Shown: one piece after another, positions 1 through 11,465 of the stretch
Position numbering within the stretch: the stretch's first letter is position 1
Layout of the letters: each line of letters starts with the position of its first letter
DNA from: Chlorophyllum brunneum
Taxonomy: Eukaryota; Basidiomycota; Agaricomycetes; Agaricales; Agaricaceae
Direction of reading: 5' to 3'
Assembly (NCBI GenBank): GCA_963576785.1
Contig: OY756142.1
Coordinates: 2,418,001-2,482,000 of the forward strand
DNA: 64,000 bases
Translations under genes and position numbers: made by a program
The notes under the pieces: generated by a model
What the model was told of the DNA's origin: nothing
Databases searched by the model: none
The model's input: the letters and a program-made list of their open reading frames with translations, nothing else

Positions 1-2114
1 TCTCTGTCTTCCTTCAGGAACTTCAGCAACAGATAAGGCGAGTACAGTCGACCCCATAGCTTTTCGGTCTTGGTATTCATTCAGTTGGCCATCTAAGTCC
101 AATTCAAAGTATACCAGCTCCGCGGAGCTGAGCGCGACGACGACTTGACGTTTGTTTGTTGTAGCTGCAACGATGGTTTTACCGGATGGAACACGCCATT
201 CGTTCACGCGTCGGTCGGCGAGGACATGTCGGATACCGTGTGGATGAACTTGAAGGAGTGCGTCGGACCCGATTTGTTGGACTGCTAGAGTAGGTGCGGA
301 GGAGAGGAAGCCCGTATCTTGGACTTCTTCGATCGTCTCGCCAATGGAAAGCACGAGTGTCCCATTGACGAAGGAGAGGATAATGTACGAGTCATATGGG
401 TCTTAAAGGGGTACGATGATTAGCAGCTAGCTACATCGAGGCACATACACAGACAATACTCACCATCTTCAGTACGTTTGGTTGTCCACACCGCATTAGG
501 GATACCAGGTAATTCTGAGCTTACAGACTCTTCAACTTCCAGACCATGTCGGAGAATTCTGAGGCTGCTTCGTGCACCACGTCCACAAGCAGCGAAGATT
601 TGTGGGGTATCAGAATTGGGGAGCAGGTTAAGGACTTTGGAGTCGATGATGGGGTCGAGAGATTCAAGTTCGTCAGCAAGCGCCAAGTTCTCCAAGGGGC
701 GAGGTGTGAAATAAGCGCGAGGGAGGGCAGCCTGTGGGTCGACCATCCCGAAAGTGGGGTATGACGTTGAACTGAACTCGGGTTCGTTGTCGTCATCTCC
801 CAACTTCTGGAACTGGTAAAGGTAACTGGTGATAGAATGAGCATCTGGAGGAATCAACGAAATATGCATGCTCACTGGTTGCCAAACTCTGATGCGATGA
901 ACAAGAAACCAGACTTCAAGATGCAGAGACTTGAAGCGACTGGGACAGTGTCAAAGTACTTGATCTTCAGCGCTTTGACTTCTTCCTCCTCGTGTTCAAT
1001 GGTTACCTTGAACAGATCACCGTCTTCGCTTTGAAGAAGGAAAAAGAATGCACCCTAGGCAGTAGGGTTAACGGAGTGAACAACATAAATGCCAATCCTC
1101 ACCTTCATCTTGTGCATGACGGCCGAGGTAATAATCACTCCTCTCTCCTTGTCCTCTAAAGGATGCCTCCTCCGAGGAATAGGCACACGGTGTTGAGGAA
1201 CGTCCATGTGCCGGTAGATAATATAGTCCTCGCAACAGACAAGCACTCCAGAGGGACCATCATAACGGTCTGACGATGCTAGCTGGCCGCCAGGAACCTG
1301 GACGAGAAGGTTTGCTCGTGGATCTGTTGGCTCGCTCCATTTGCGAACGACGTGGTTCAGTCCGAGGTCAAGTTCGTAATACGTCAGCATCTATCCCAAC
1401 GGTCAGAGGAGAATGTATCTATATGAGAGAACAACGAACTTTCTCAGCCTTGTTGAACGCGTCTCCCGTGGCATCCTGATCCGACTCTGAATAATCCACT
1501 TCCAGTGCTGCAAAAACAGGATTCTCGAATCCAACATCGAGCCCAATAATATGATAAATAACTGCCGAGTTCTTGTGCGCTTCCAGGGGCGACGAGATAG
1601 TCAAATTTGCAGCGGCGTCGCGGTTTAGAATATACACGAGCTTGGCCTTTTCCATAGCGGAGATCATGACACTGCGTCCCTTGGGGTCCGTGGCGAGATA
1701 CTGACCAGGAACAATACGACGCGCACCAGATTTGCCAAAGGTCTCCTGATGCAACTTTGTGAAGCTGCTGGTCTTGGCGTCATATTCCAGGATGTTGATG
1801 CGCCCAGAGTCCGATCCTAGGATGGCGTAGTCTGAGGAAATACAGGTCAAAGGCACCGCAAGAAGAAGGATATGTACATAGTGCTCACCCTTGGTCGCAC
1901 CAGTCAGTCTGAAAGACGCGAGTGATCGAATGGAGCCGAAGGCCTCTGTCGCGATGACCGTCGCGACTTTTCCTGTCTGAGGGTCTGGCCGGAGCAATTC
2001 GAGGCGAGTTCCATGACAAACGATTATTTCCTGCTGTCGGGCACCAGAAAAGTTGCCAACGACGGCGTGGAGGGCGGCAGTCGGTGGCTGGAGAGTAAGG
2101 TTGTAGAGGTGCAT
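1..2114 (-). CDS. RSE1: Splicing factor 3b subunit 3 (SF3b130/RSE1), 5' half, runs off window
   Basis: Core subunit of the U2 snRNP SF3b complex, a WD-like beta-propeller protein of the CPSF-A/DDB1 superfamily acting in the nucleus at branch-point recognition. Six exons are joined: 2114-1889, 1831-1440, 1390-1103, 1054-876, 825-464 and 401-1. Introns (57, 49, 48, 50 and 62 bp) all have GT..AG ends, and the joined frame stays open for about 616 codons. The start at 2114 gives the family N-terminus MHLYNLTLQ. Family blocks seen in order are [85 protein letters not shown] and ELPG.PNAVWT. The family is about 1,200 residues long, so the 3' half lies left of position 1. CpG content is normal and there are no in-frame stops, unlike the transposons beside it. 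Splice sites were called from frame and family match, not from transcripts. Confidence 0.96.
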
Positions 2115-2280
2115 TAAGGGCAGTCCTTACACCAGCCATCTCCGCATACCCGACTGTTGACACCTGTTTGCCATCATCCTCGTGCCCTCACAACCTATCC
2201 CGCATTCCGAAATGAAATACGACAGGTTAATAGTTCCTTGTCTTGAGCGTTCTGGGCATCGCAATCGCTACATACCACCT
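2115..2280. promoter_or_regulatory. Region immediately upstream of RSE1
   Basis: This short stretch holds the presumed 5' UTR and core promoter of RSE1 on the minus strand. I see no clear TATA box or other recognisable motif. It is inferred only from its position before the RSE1 start codon. Confidence 0.3.
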
Positions 2281-2284
2281 GATG

Positions 2285-2500
2285 TAACTACCCGAAAAAT
2301 ACTCTTGATTATCTCGTGGCCCAAGGTCTGTCCAAACATAATCTCATCGTGAGTAGGCAAGAAAGCTCATACACACGTACTAAGACCATTGTGTGCATTG
2401 AGGCTAACCCTTTGGAAATCCGACGATGGTCTTCCTGGAGTGAGCACAGAAAATCGTCCGGTTCGATATCCCTATGCACAATGTTTTGCAGCACGGAAAG
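2285..2500 (-). pseudogene. Protein kinase fragment (catalytic-loop region), degenerate
   Basis: Minus-strand translation contains HRDIEPDDFL, close to the HRDxKPxNFL catalytic loop typical of casein-kinase-1-like kinases, where the catalytic Asp and downstream Asn or Asp would lie. About 15 residues later there is a GLA resembling the end of a DFGLA motif, but the DFG itself is missing. No glycine loop or C-lobe can be assembled around it. It may be a kinase pseudogene remnant, or an exon of a gene I cannot reconstruct. The Lys after HRDI is Glu, so an active enzyme is unlikely. Confidence 0.4.
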
Positions 2501-3050
2501 CTAGCAAGACCATCTTTACAATCAGGGGATCGAGTGTGATTGCATAGACGGCACTCACCCCTTGTGCCACAATGCACGCAGAGGTGTTAACCAACAGGCT
2601 TTTGCCGTCCTGTGCCATCGTTGACATATTTGCTTATCTCCTGTCCAAGCAACTCCAATGCCAAGTATTCAAAGCATGGAAGATGGACGTAGCCATAAAT
2701 GGCTGGTACAGCTGGGTGTCCTTAAAGTAAATGAAGTATCCTACTCCTACATGTTAAGAGTAGGCCCACCTCCACTATCATCTCAACAGCCCCTGTCTGT
2801 ATTCTGTCGGTTATTTCTCTGTTCATTTTTCACTTGCCTTTTATCTAAACTCCATTTACCCTGGCTCATGATGCTACCTTTTCTTTATTACCTGTTTGCA
2901 GAGTTCTTTTTAGTTCAAGTTTCTGCATGTTATGCAACCATGTGTTATTCCCCTTTCACCTTAGTTGACATATTACTATTGTCACCCTAAGATAAGTTAT
3001 ACTATTACTACATATTAGGCTGATACACATGTTGAGTAGTTACTTTGTCA
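2501..3050. other. No recognisable gene
   Basis: This AT-rich stretch has short open frames on both strands but no domain or repeat that I recognise. CpG becomes rare from about 2.7 kb, which marks the transition from the RSE1 neighbourhood into the transposon block. Confidence 0.5.
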
Positions 3051-3059
3051 ATGGTTCAC

Positions 3060-3595
3060 TCAGGTCCTTGAAGAGGACTACAGCAAGACATATGCATATG
3101 TGACAAGACTGGGGTCTGTTGTTGGATGGTGTGTGCTGTCACTGCTTCTCACAACATACATCCCTAGCAGATTGATTTTGTTTCAGTCTTCTCAAACAGA
3201 GAGAATTTGTATAATATTTATATGGAACTGATAGAGGGTTTCAAGGAAGAAGAAGGTGGCTGTGTCTGGAAACTTCTCAAGACTCTCTACAAAATGATAT
3301 AAAGTACACAGAACTGGGCACAAAACCTTACACCAGACCTATGAAAGCTATAAATACTACAAGTCCAGAGCCAATACACAAGTCCACTCAGAGGTCAAAG
3401 GTAGTGAAACATGAATACACCCTTACTTCTACCTGGACAAACAATATTGTGGGTGCATCAAATAGTAAACCTAGCAGGTTTCTATGAATTTTCAGAAGTA
3501 TGGTAGTCTTTCCACTTGATTAGATATCTGAAATGGTTATTTATCTGTTTATGGTGAAGAATTACCTTGACTTTGTATTTTTCTTAATCATCAAC
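3060..3595 (+). pseudogene. Copia reverse transcriptase fragment
   Basis: Plus-strand frames carry separated pieces of a Ty1/Copia RT: TYAYVTRLGS near 3090, YMELIEGFKEEEGG..VWKLLKTLY near 3220-3290 (the family's YM..PEGF and VW.L.K.LYGLKQ blocks), and TLTSTWTNNIVGASNS near 3425-3470 in the place of the YVDD block. Several frameshifts and stops separate them. The YVDD aspartates are not preserved. No LTR can be attached to this scrap. It ends where the antisense Gypsy integrase begins at about 3600. Confidence 0.6.
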
Positions 3596-3599
3596 AAAG

Positions 3600-4687
3600 A
3601 AAGTGAGAGGCTAAGATGTGTATTATTCATAGATCATGTTTTTGATTGCAGAGGTAAGGAAAAAGGCATGAAACTTGTTGTAGATCTTCCATGTTTCAGG
3701 TAATTTTAGCTGAAACACAATAGGCAAGATCTTCTTGATAATTGTGAAAGGTTCTTTCCTTCTTTGGGCAATTTGCAGTTTATCTAACCATGATTTCACA
3801 GGTATGGTTGTATGCTTTGAGAGCTTGATATCATGCATTGGATAGTTTCTTGAGATTATCCTCAGTAGCAGATACATTTGTTAGCTCTAGAGTAGTGGGA
3901 ATACTTTTAATGCATAATTATAGAGTAGCTGAAAAGGTGACTCCTTTTGTCCAGCATAGGAGCAGTTGTTATGAGCAAATTTGTAGAGTGAGAGGAATCT
4001 TGCCCAATTGTTTGGTTGAGCTCAAGTGGCAAGTGCTAAGTATAGCTCAATTTCTTGATTGATCTATTTGGTTGATCTATTGGTTTGTGGGTAATAGGTT
4101 GTTGAATAGACAAGATTGATATCAAGTAGTTTATAGAACTCTTATATTACTTTGGCAGTAAATTGAGGATCTCAATCTAAGATGATTTTGTTAGGTATGC
4201 TGTATTTGGAAAAAAGGTAGTCAACTAGTAGCTGTGTAATTTACTGTGCATTGGTACTTTTGGTAGTTGGTACTAGAATTATCTTCTTTGATAATCTACA
4301 GTCTACTATGGATAAAATATGATCATATTCTCAGAACAGGGAGAGATCAGTGATAAGGTCCATTGATATCTGGGAAAATGGGCAGGTTAACTTGGGGGCA
4401 GGAATAGGCTGTAGTAGTAGTTTTGTTGGATGACAGTTAATCTTGAATTGCTGGCATCTTGGACATCCAGTAATGTATTTACAGATATAGTCCTTGATTT
4501 CTGGCTAATATGCATATTCCAATATCTTGGATAGGATAGCTGCTGCTCCTGAGTGGAGGTTTGGTAAGGCATTGTAAGCATGTTTGGTTATCCAAAGTTT
4601 CAATTCAGGATCATTCAGAATGATGATGCAGTCAACATTGTATCATCTAGGTTAGGGTCAATCATATTATGGTATTAATGTACTTTG
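3600..4687 (-). pseudogene. Ty3/Gypsy integrase (element G3), degenerate
   Basis: Minus-strand translation gives an integrase in order: zinc-binding N-terminus (HAYNALPNLHSGA .. YICKYITGCPRCQQFK, about 4600-4450), catalytic core (MDLITDLSLF .. ILSIVD, DPQFTAKVI, YYPQTN; 4400-4060), and a C-terminal domain with LDKLQIAQRRKEPFTIIKKI .. LPETWKIYNKFH at about 3780-3670. Stops (TGA, TAG, TAA) interrupt it at positions where the family has Trp, Arg or Gln. It is truncated at 4687 by the LTR of G1. It is a close relative of the integrase at 10620-11033 on the other strand and shares some of its stop codons. Confidence 0.85.
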
Positions 4688-5776
4688 TGTTATATCCAAA
4701 CCTTAAACCTATGTCAGAGATTACAATAAGTTCTCAGAAGCAATACCACTTGTACTACTACTATGATCCAATGATGCTATCATCAACTTTCTACTCTAAC
4801 TCACTTGGAAATATGTGCCATACTTACATGTGTGTAATACTGATGGACTCTACTTATACACTATCAAGAACAACCTTTATGACATATGGAATAACAGTTG
4901 GAAAGCACAACCCACCACTGAGGAAACAATGCAGTACATCCACTCTTACATATATACTTGCAGTCTAGTACTTGAAGCACTCATTCACCAATAAGTCACC
5001 AATGGAATCTATTGTATAGAGATGCAACCAAAGAACCTATCACCAGATGATAAACCCACTATACCCAGCAGTGACAACAATGACTCTCCCTATTTGCTAT
5101 TGCAATCTACTAGAGCCTTCATCAAGTCACCTGAGTCTTACCTCTCCAAAGAACCAACTATGTCAACATTATCATTATTATCTAATCCCAATCAACTGAT
5201 AGAAGCAGTTCTTCCATCACTACCATCATTACTATCATTACCATCTACCATCTCATCCTGTATGTCTTGTGACTGCAGCTGTTTCAATGAATCTCTATTG
5301 TCATTATCTGAGATCTCTGAGGATGAGTAAGCACTCATCTATTGTACTGTTATTAGTTTTACCTTGCCTTATATTTAGTTATTTCATCTTTATCAGTTTT
5401 ATGCTTATCTTTAGTAGTATTTTGCTTCATGTTTCATATTTATCAGTTTCACCTTGTTTCAGTCTCATTATCTATACTCCATATTATTTATAGAAAAGAA
5501 GTAGTTAGTATAAATAGCCGACTATATTAGGAAGTCAAAGCTTAAGCTTTGATCTTCTACAGAGATAGTCTTTTTGATCACCTAAGAAGAGTTTCTGTTG
5601 ACAGTTGCTGTCAATCAATAGAAGGTTACTTAACTGCTCAGGATTTCCATTTCTTGGTTGAGTAATGATAGTTTGATAATATTTGCTTATCTAGTTACTT
5701 AGCTGAGATAGGTATTGAGGCTATACTCTAGAGATTGCATCCTTTTCGATTGCCCTTTGTAGCTAAATCTGTAACA
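4688..5776 (+). repeat. 5' LTR of Gypsy element G1
   Basis: A 1,089-bp unit beginning TGTTATATCC and ending CTGTAACA, so it has the inverted TGTTA..TAACA ends of an LTR. The same unit lies inverted at 24698-25833 as a solo LTR with a 5-bp target duplication, which confirms the boundaries. The homologous 3' LTR of G1 is not in this window. A short CT-rich tract and an AAAGCTTAAGCTTTG palindrome (about 5538) are shared by both copies. Confidence 0.85.
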
Positions 5777-7000
5777 ATAGATCAAAGCTTCCACTGAGTA
5801 ATTTCAGTGTAGGAAACAAAAACCCCAGTATTATCTGTATCATTACCATTATTACTGAACAAGGATAATATCTTCCTGCATTATTGCCATTATTTCTGTT
5901 ACAGGAAGCCAAGAAGAGTTGTACACAGTGCCTATCTGCCACATAGGAGTGTAACTTGCTATCAGTCACTTAGGACCCACACTGCACCTGCCAGTACCTG
6001 GAGTACCCCTCAAGTTAGTAGGACTAAGCACAAAGACCTGCTCATAGAATATATGCTATCAACCAACTTTGTGGTTTCCTCCTTGAGAAGAAGAGAAACT
6101 TGCCTGCCATGTGTCCCACCTCTGGATTCCCAGCAAGAAGTACTCCAGTTGAAAGAAGCCCCAGAAGGAAGGTCATAACCACTAGGCTACAGAGAAGCTG
6201 TCCATAGAGAAACTAAACTGAGTGACTGCCATCTAGTCAGCCAGATAATACTAGCAACCATAAAGACACATCATACCTTGCTACTGTTATGCCAGTAACA
6301 GATTCCCTTGAAAAGTGAGAGCACTTGATAGAGGATACTCTCAAAACCTGTTGTATATCCCCAGAAAGTATAGGAAGAAGTTACAAATAATTGTTGATGA
6401 GATAAAGGTGTAACTCAGTCAAGATTGAACAAGTCTGACATTGTGCAAAGCAAAAGGAGACTACTCCACCTGCATCTCCAGTCTACAGAACTAGATTGCA
6501 ATCTAAGGCTACAAAACCTTACAATGTTGAGCCTACTCAACAAACCTTCCAGCAAAACCCAAAACCAGTTCAATATTCCCTACCAGCCTCCATTCAATGG
6601 TCTATCTCAACTACTTCCCAACCCTTTGAATGACCCTTGACTAGTGTAACAGCAAGTAAGATTAGAACCAGTGAACTTGCTCCAAGGCAGAGTTCAGAGT
6701 CTTATCAGACACCTGCTTACATGCAAACTAGGCACAACAAGCAATCTTGAGACAATAATCACAGCAATCCTAGCAATCCCAGCAGTCTGACCAATAGTAC
6801 AGAGAACCTATCTCTACTGAGTCAGAACACTCAAACAATCCCAAGCACTCCAAACATAGAAGTGAGCACTCTGAAGAGCCACCACCCCAGACACCAGAAC
6901 TTGAGCCCCAGTATGAATCTGATGACAACATATCAAACTCACCAAACCCACTCACTGGAGCTTTCCAGCTACTCAGAGAACAAAGAGAAAGAGAAGCTCA
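5777..7000 (+). other. G1 internal region upstream of gag
   Basis: Lies between the LTR and the gag remnant. It has only short broken frames, is rich in CA and proline/glutamine-type codons from about 6540, and contains nothing else that I recognise. It probably includes the primer-binding site directly after 5776, but I could not match that to a tRNA, and it may hold decayed N-terminal Gag sequence. Confidence 0.5.
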
Positions 7001-8264
7001 ATGAAATCAACCCAGCCAAATGACCAGCTATCAGTTAGCTACCTACCAGACAATCCAACCAGTGGTATCTGCCAGTACCCACCAGCAGACAACCAGAACA
7101 CCAGGACCTCCAATTACACTCAGGACAACCCAATAGCCACAAACCCGCCAATTGCCCCTATCAAACTCCCCAGTGAGCTCACCACCAAACTCACCCACAG
7201 GATCAAACATGCCAGACCCCAAGCTTCCAAAGCCCACCATTTTCTATAGTGACCTGCTTGACTATCCCAACTGGAAGCAGAACCTCCAAATCTACTTCAC
7301 ATCACAGCCCAACAATCTACCAAACAACAAGTCCAAAATCATGTACACTTTCCTTAGTATGGAAGGATTGGCCAGAGAATAGAAACAAGCCTATACCATC
7401 TCACACACCACCAACAATATCTTCAGCCCCACCCAGACCATTGAACAGTTCCTCACAGAACTTGACACTTCATTTCTACCTGCAAATGATACCCTCGTCA
7501 CCATCAATCAACTATCTAATATCACCCAGAATGGACGACCCACCATAGTCTATGTTGAGCAATTTAAGAATATGTGTACCTGAGCTGAAATCACCCATGC
7601 AAAGACCAAAATCATGTTTATCATTAAAGAACTGGATCCTATTACAAAAGGCTTGTCTACAGTCAGAACCTCACCCCAAACAACATCAATGCTTGGTACA
7701 CAGCCATGCAAAATGCAGTAACAATGGTGTACCTACAATAGAATTTTAGCTTAACAGGATATCATCACTTAGTATGACATACCTTCTATTGCTTGAAATA
7801 TTGCACTCTGAAAGCATCAAGTTTGATGTCTTATGTAAGACCTTACCAGCTGACTCAAAGAAGCAATAGTCCCCCAGGCTATGGTTCCATGGATGTTGAC
7901 CACATTCTTGAGCAGCAGCTCAATAATCTTTACCCAATGGGAGAAGAATCTGATGAAGAAGGAGAAGAATCTAAGGAAGAAGCATTATCAGACAATGATG
8001 AATATTCCAACACAACTATCTAGCAAGTCACCCACATGGTCACAAAACTTGCCACAGCCCAACTCAATACTATCTTATCACCTGAACTCCGGAAGTTATA
8101 CAATGAATGAAAATACTTTACCTACAAATCCACTAGATATTTCTCCAGAAATTGCCCACAACAAAGCCATGGAAAGAACTGTGCCAGCATGTCAAAGAAT
8201 ACTGCTTATAAGTCCAAATACTTCAACTGAAGCAAGCAATAATTCAAGTCTACCTAAATTGTGA
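7001..8264 (+). pseudogene. Ty3/Gypsy Gag remnant (G1)
   Basis: Structural protein of retrotransposon particles. The retroelement Gag core is readable near 7220-7390: LPKPTIFYSD, WKQNLQIYFTSQP, KIMYTFLSMEGLARE followed by a TAG where the family has Trp, then KQAYTI. It continues to about 7750 with an in-frame TGA and frameshifts. An acidic tail (EEGEESKEEALSD) lies near 7940-8010. Stops and frameshifts make it non-functional. No CCHC knuckle was identified. Confidence 0.75.
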
Positions 8265-11033
8265 ATATAATGGAAAATGCCTCCAATGAAGAGATAGAGA
8301 AACTTTTCAATGTTGCAGACAGTCATCCTGATGAAGACTTAATTAAATCTTTTGTCTGAAGAGACTAGCTACTACATCTAGATCTCAACCTATAAAGAAA
8401 CTGTAGATTTCTTATTCAATGCCACAACATGATGACTACCCCTAACCTAGACCATCTCAATAGTCCAATACCAAACAAATTGCCACCATCAATATTGTTC
8501 CAAAGAACAACACCATTTATGTCCCAACTACTGTCTACTTATCCAACATGACTACTGAACAACTTGCCCTCCTAGATTCAGAAGCAGCTGGAAATTACAT
8601 TGACTCATCTCTTGTAGAATGATGGAACTTACCAACCTGTCCACTTGACACACCAGTCACCATCCTTAATACCAATGGAACCACCAATGAATAAGGACAA
8701 GCTACCCATGATGCTGTCCTTAGACTTACCATAAATAGACAGTAAATGATTCTAAAACCAAGAATCATTGGACTAGAAATGCCACACCTAATCCTAGGAA
8801 TACCCTGGCTATCACAATTCAACCCAGAAGTTGATTAGTTAAGGAAGACTATGAAATAGAGAACCCTATTTATCAACAACCCCAAACTCAATTACCTTGT
8901 TACCTCCATGGATGACAGTACAAATAAGGCCAAACAACTAAACCATACCTATCTTAAACCTGCTGCATTTGAAGAAATAAACTTCAAAGCCAATGCCTCC
9001 TAGTTTATTGCCCAGCAATATGGAGAGAAAAAAGAGACTGATCCCATGAAAATAGTACCAGCCAACTTTCATGATTACCTCAATATATTCAGTGAACAAG
9101 CTGCTTCAAGATATCCACCCACTCAACTATGGGATCACAAAATTGAGATAAAGGAAGCTTTTGAACCAAAAGCTGGACCCACTTATCAACTATTGCCCCA
9201 AGAGACCAATGAACTCAATAAGTTCATTGAGGAGAATCTAGCTAAAGGATATATTTGACAATTGAAATCACTTATAGCCTCACCTTTCTTCTTTGTAAGG
9301 AAGAAAGATGGAAAACTCTGCCTGTGCCAAGACTATTAATACTTCAATAGTCATACTATCAAAAATGTGTACCCAATCCCACTCATTTCATCACTACTTG
9401 ACAAACTCAAAAGATCAAATTAGTTTACTAAACTTGATGTATGTACTGGATACAACAATATCCACATCTGAAAAGGTGATGAATGAAAAGCTGCATTCAG
9501 AACATCAAAAGGCCTATATAAGCCAACCATAATGTTCTTTGGGATATGCAATTTCCCAGTCACTTTTCAGTCTATAATGGACTATATATTCTGCCCTCTT
9601 ATTAACAAAGAAGGAGTTCTTGTATATATGGACAATATTCTCATATATGCCAAGACACAAGAAAAACTCCAACATCTTACCTGTGAAGTATTAAGACTAC
9701 TTCAAGAATATGACCTATTTCTCAAACCTAAGAAATGTAAATTCGAGAAATAACACCTCAAGTATCTTGGTGCTGTAATTTTCCTATCATCTATTGAGAT
9801 GGATGTAGCCAAGCTTGAAGGAATCAAGAATTGGCCAATACCCAAAACAACCCATAATGTGTGAAAATTTATAGGATTCTGTAACTTCTACAGAAGATTT
9901 ATCAAGAATTATACATGACATGCTGTACTACTAAACTTTCTCATATTCAAAAACATCAAGTTCCATTGGGCCAACAAGTACCAAACCACCTTCAAAGATC
10001 TGAAGAAATGCTTTATGGAGAAGCCTATCTTGATTGTACCAGATCCTGACAAATCTTTCAAAATTGAAACCAATACTTCTGTATATACCTTAGGAGCTGT
10101 TCTCACCCAACACAATGATAATAGAGTAGAGCACCCTATTGTCTTTATCTCCAGAGTATTTAATTCAACAGAACAAAACTACCATTGCTCAGAGCAAGAA
10201 TAGCTAGCTATCATACAAGCCTTAAAAGAATGGCACTACCATTTAGAAGGAGCCAAACATGAATTCATTGTATGGAGCAATCATGAGAACTTATCCCAAT
10301 TCAAGGAACCCCAGAGCCTTAATCAATGCCAAGCCTGATGGGTAGCCTATATAGAACACTTCAAACCTCAATTGAAGGTTAAGCACATACCCAGCCAAAA
10401 GAATGGCCCTGCTGATACACTATTATGACAACCTAACCATACTTCTGATGATAAAGACAACTAGGGAGTAACTATATTTGACAGTGCCATAGTGTACCTC
10501 CTTACTGAAGCTGATCTTGATGAAGTATGTTAATGCTGTGATATAATTGACCCTGATCTTGACAAGACACCTGATGGTAATCTCCCATATAATGCCAACT
10601 AAGTTATCATTCTAAACAATCCTGGGTTAAAATACCAGATCACTGAACATGCCTATAATACCTTACCAAACTTCCACCCAAGAGCAGTAGCCACTCTATC
10701 CAAGATATTGGATTATGCCTATTGGCCAGAAATCAAGGACTATATCTGCAAATACATTGCTAAATGTCCAAAGTGCCAGTAATTCAAGATTAACTGTCAT
10801 CCAACAAAGCCACTACTATAGCCTATTTCTGCCCCCAAGTTGACCTGCCCATTTTCCCAGATATTAATGGACCTTATCACTGATCTCTTCTTATTCTGAG
10901 AATATGATTGTATTTTATCCATAGTGGACCATAGATTATCAAAGAAGATAATTCTAGTGCCAACTACCAAAAGCACCAATGCACAGTAAATTGTACAGCT
11001 ACTAGTTGACCACCTTTTTCCAAATACAGCAAA
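8265..11033 (+). pseudogene. Ty3/Gypsy Pol: protease-RT-RNase H-integrase (G1), degenerate
   Basis: Domains in order: retropepsin-like region with LALLDSEAAGNYID at about 8560 (the DSGA glycine is Glu); RT from about 9060 (KAGPTYQLLPQE, SPFFFVRKKDGKL, FTKLDVCTGYNNI, TIMFFGICNFPVTFQ, VYMDNILIYA at about 9625); RNase H (ILIVPDPDKSFKIETNTS, EQNYHCSEQE, about 10020-10200); integrase zinc region (HAYNTLPNFH .. CPKCQ) and core start (MDLITDLFLF). About two dozen in-frame stops are present, mostly where Trp, Arg or Gln is expected. The RT active site reads YMDN instead of YMDD. It stops at about 11033, where it joins antisense LINE sequence. Confidence 0.88.
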
Positions 11034-11465
11034 CAAATTAAAAAGAACAGTGTATGCCCCCTTGAGGATGTCCAAGTTCTTGTCCCAAGTCTTAGCCTAG
11101 GTGACAATAGTACTATCATCAATATATGACAGTAGAGTACTTCCAGGGGAGGTAATCTGCAAGTCAAAGACCTTCATAAGAGGGGCAATATAGAGGCCTG
11201 AGAGAATGGGGGACATGGCAAAGCCCTGCCTGATACCTACATCAGTGCTCTGCGGATCAGAGGCAAAGCCGTTCCATATGTAAACAGTGGAGTAGCCTAC
11301 CAAGTAAGAAACAAAGAAGGTTCTCACATTAAGTGGGAACCCCTGCTTGGCAAGTATAACTATGAGCATGTCATGGTTCAAGAAAGGGAAGAACTGGGTG
11401 ATATCAAAAGCAACCATACTTGTCTTAAGACCTTTAGCCCACCTGGCACAAACCAGGTGGGTACC
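11034..11465 (-). pseudogene. LINE reverse transcriptase fragment (unit U1)
   Basis: Non-LTR RT palm: WAKGLKTSMVAFDITQFFPFLNHDML, FFVSYLVGYST, GIRQGFAMSPILSGLYIAPLMKVFD, then the active site SYIDDSTIVT near 11100, with both Asp kept. Downstream sequence (thumb, RNase H, 3' UTR) is absent because the fragment abuts Gypsy G1 at about 11033 within a short shared A-rich stretch. Upstream it is fused in frame to the leader module at about 11465. It is closest to the RT of unit U2 (37918 onward). Confidence 0.85.

Noticed and set aside
8265..11033. Many in-frame TGA/TAG/TAA codons at conserved Trp, Arg and Gln positions, suggesting stop-codon reassignment
   Set aside because: RSE1 and the young LINE ORFs use standard stops and have none in frame. 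All three stop codons are involved, each explained by C-to-T changes, and frameshifts occur too.
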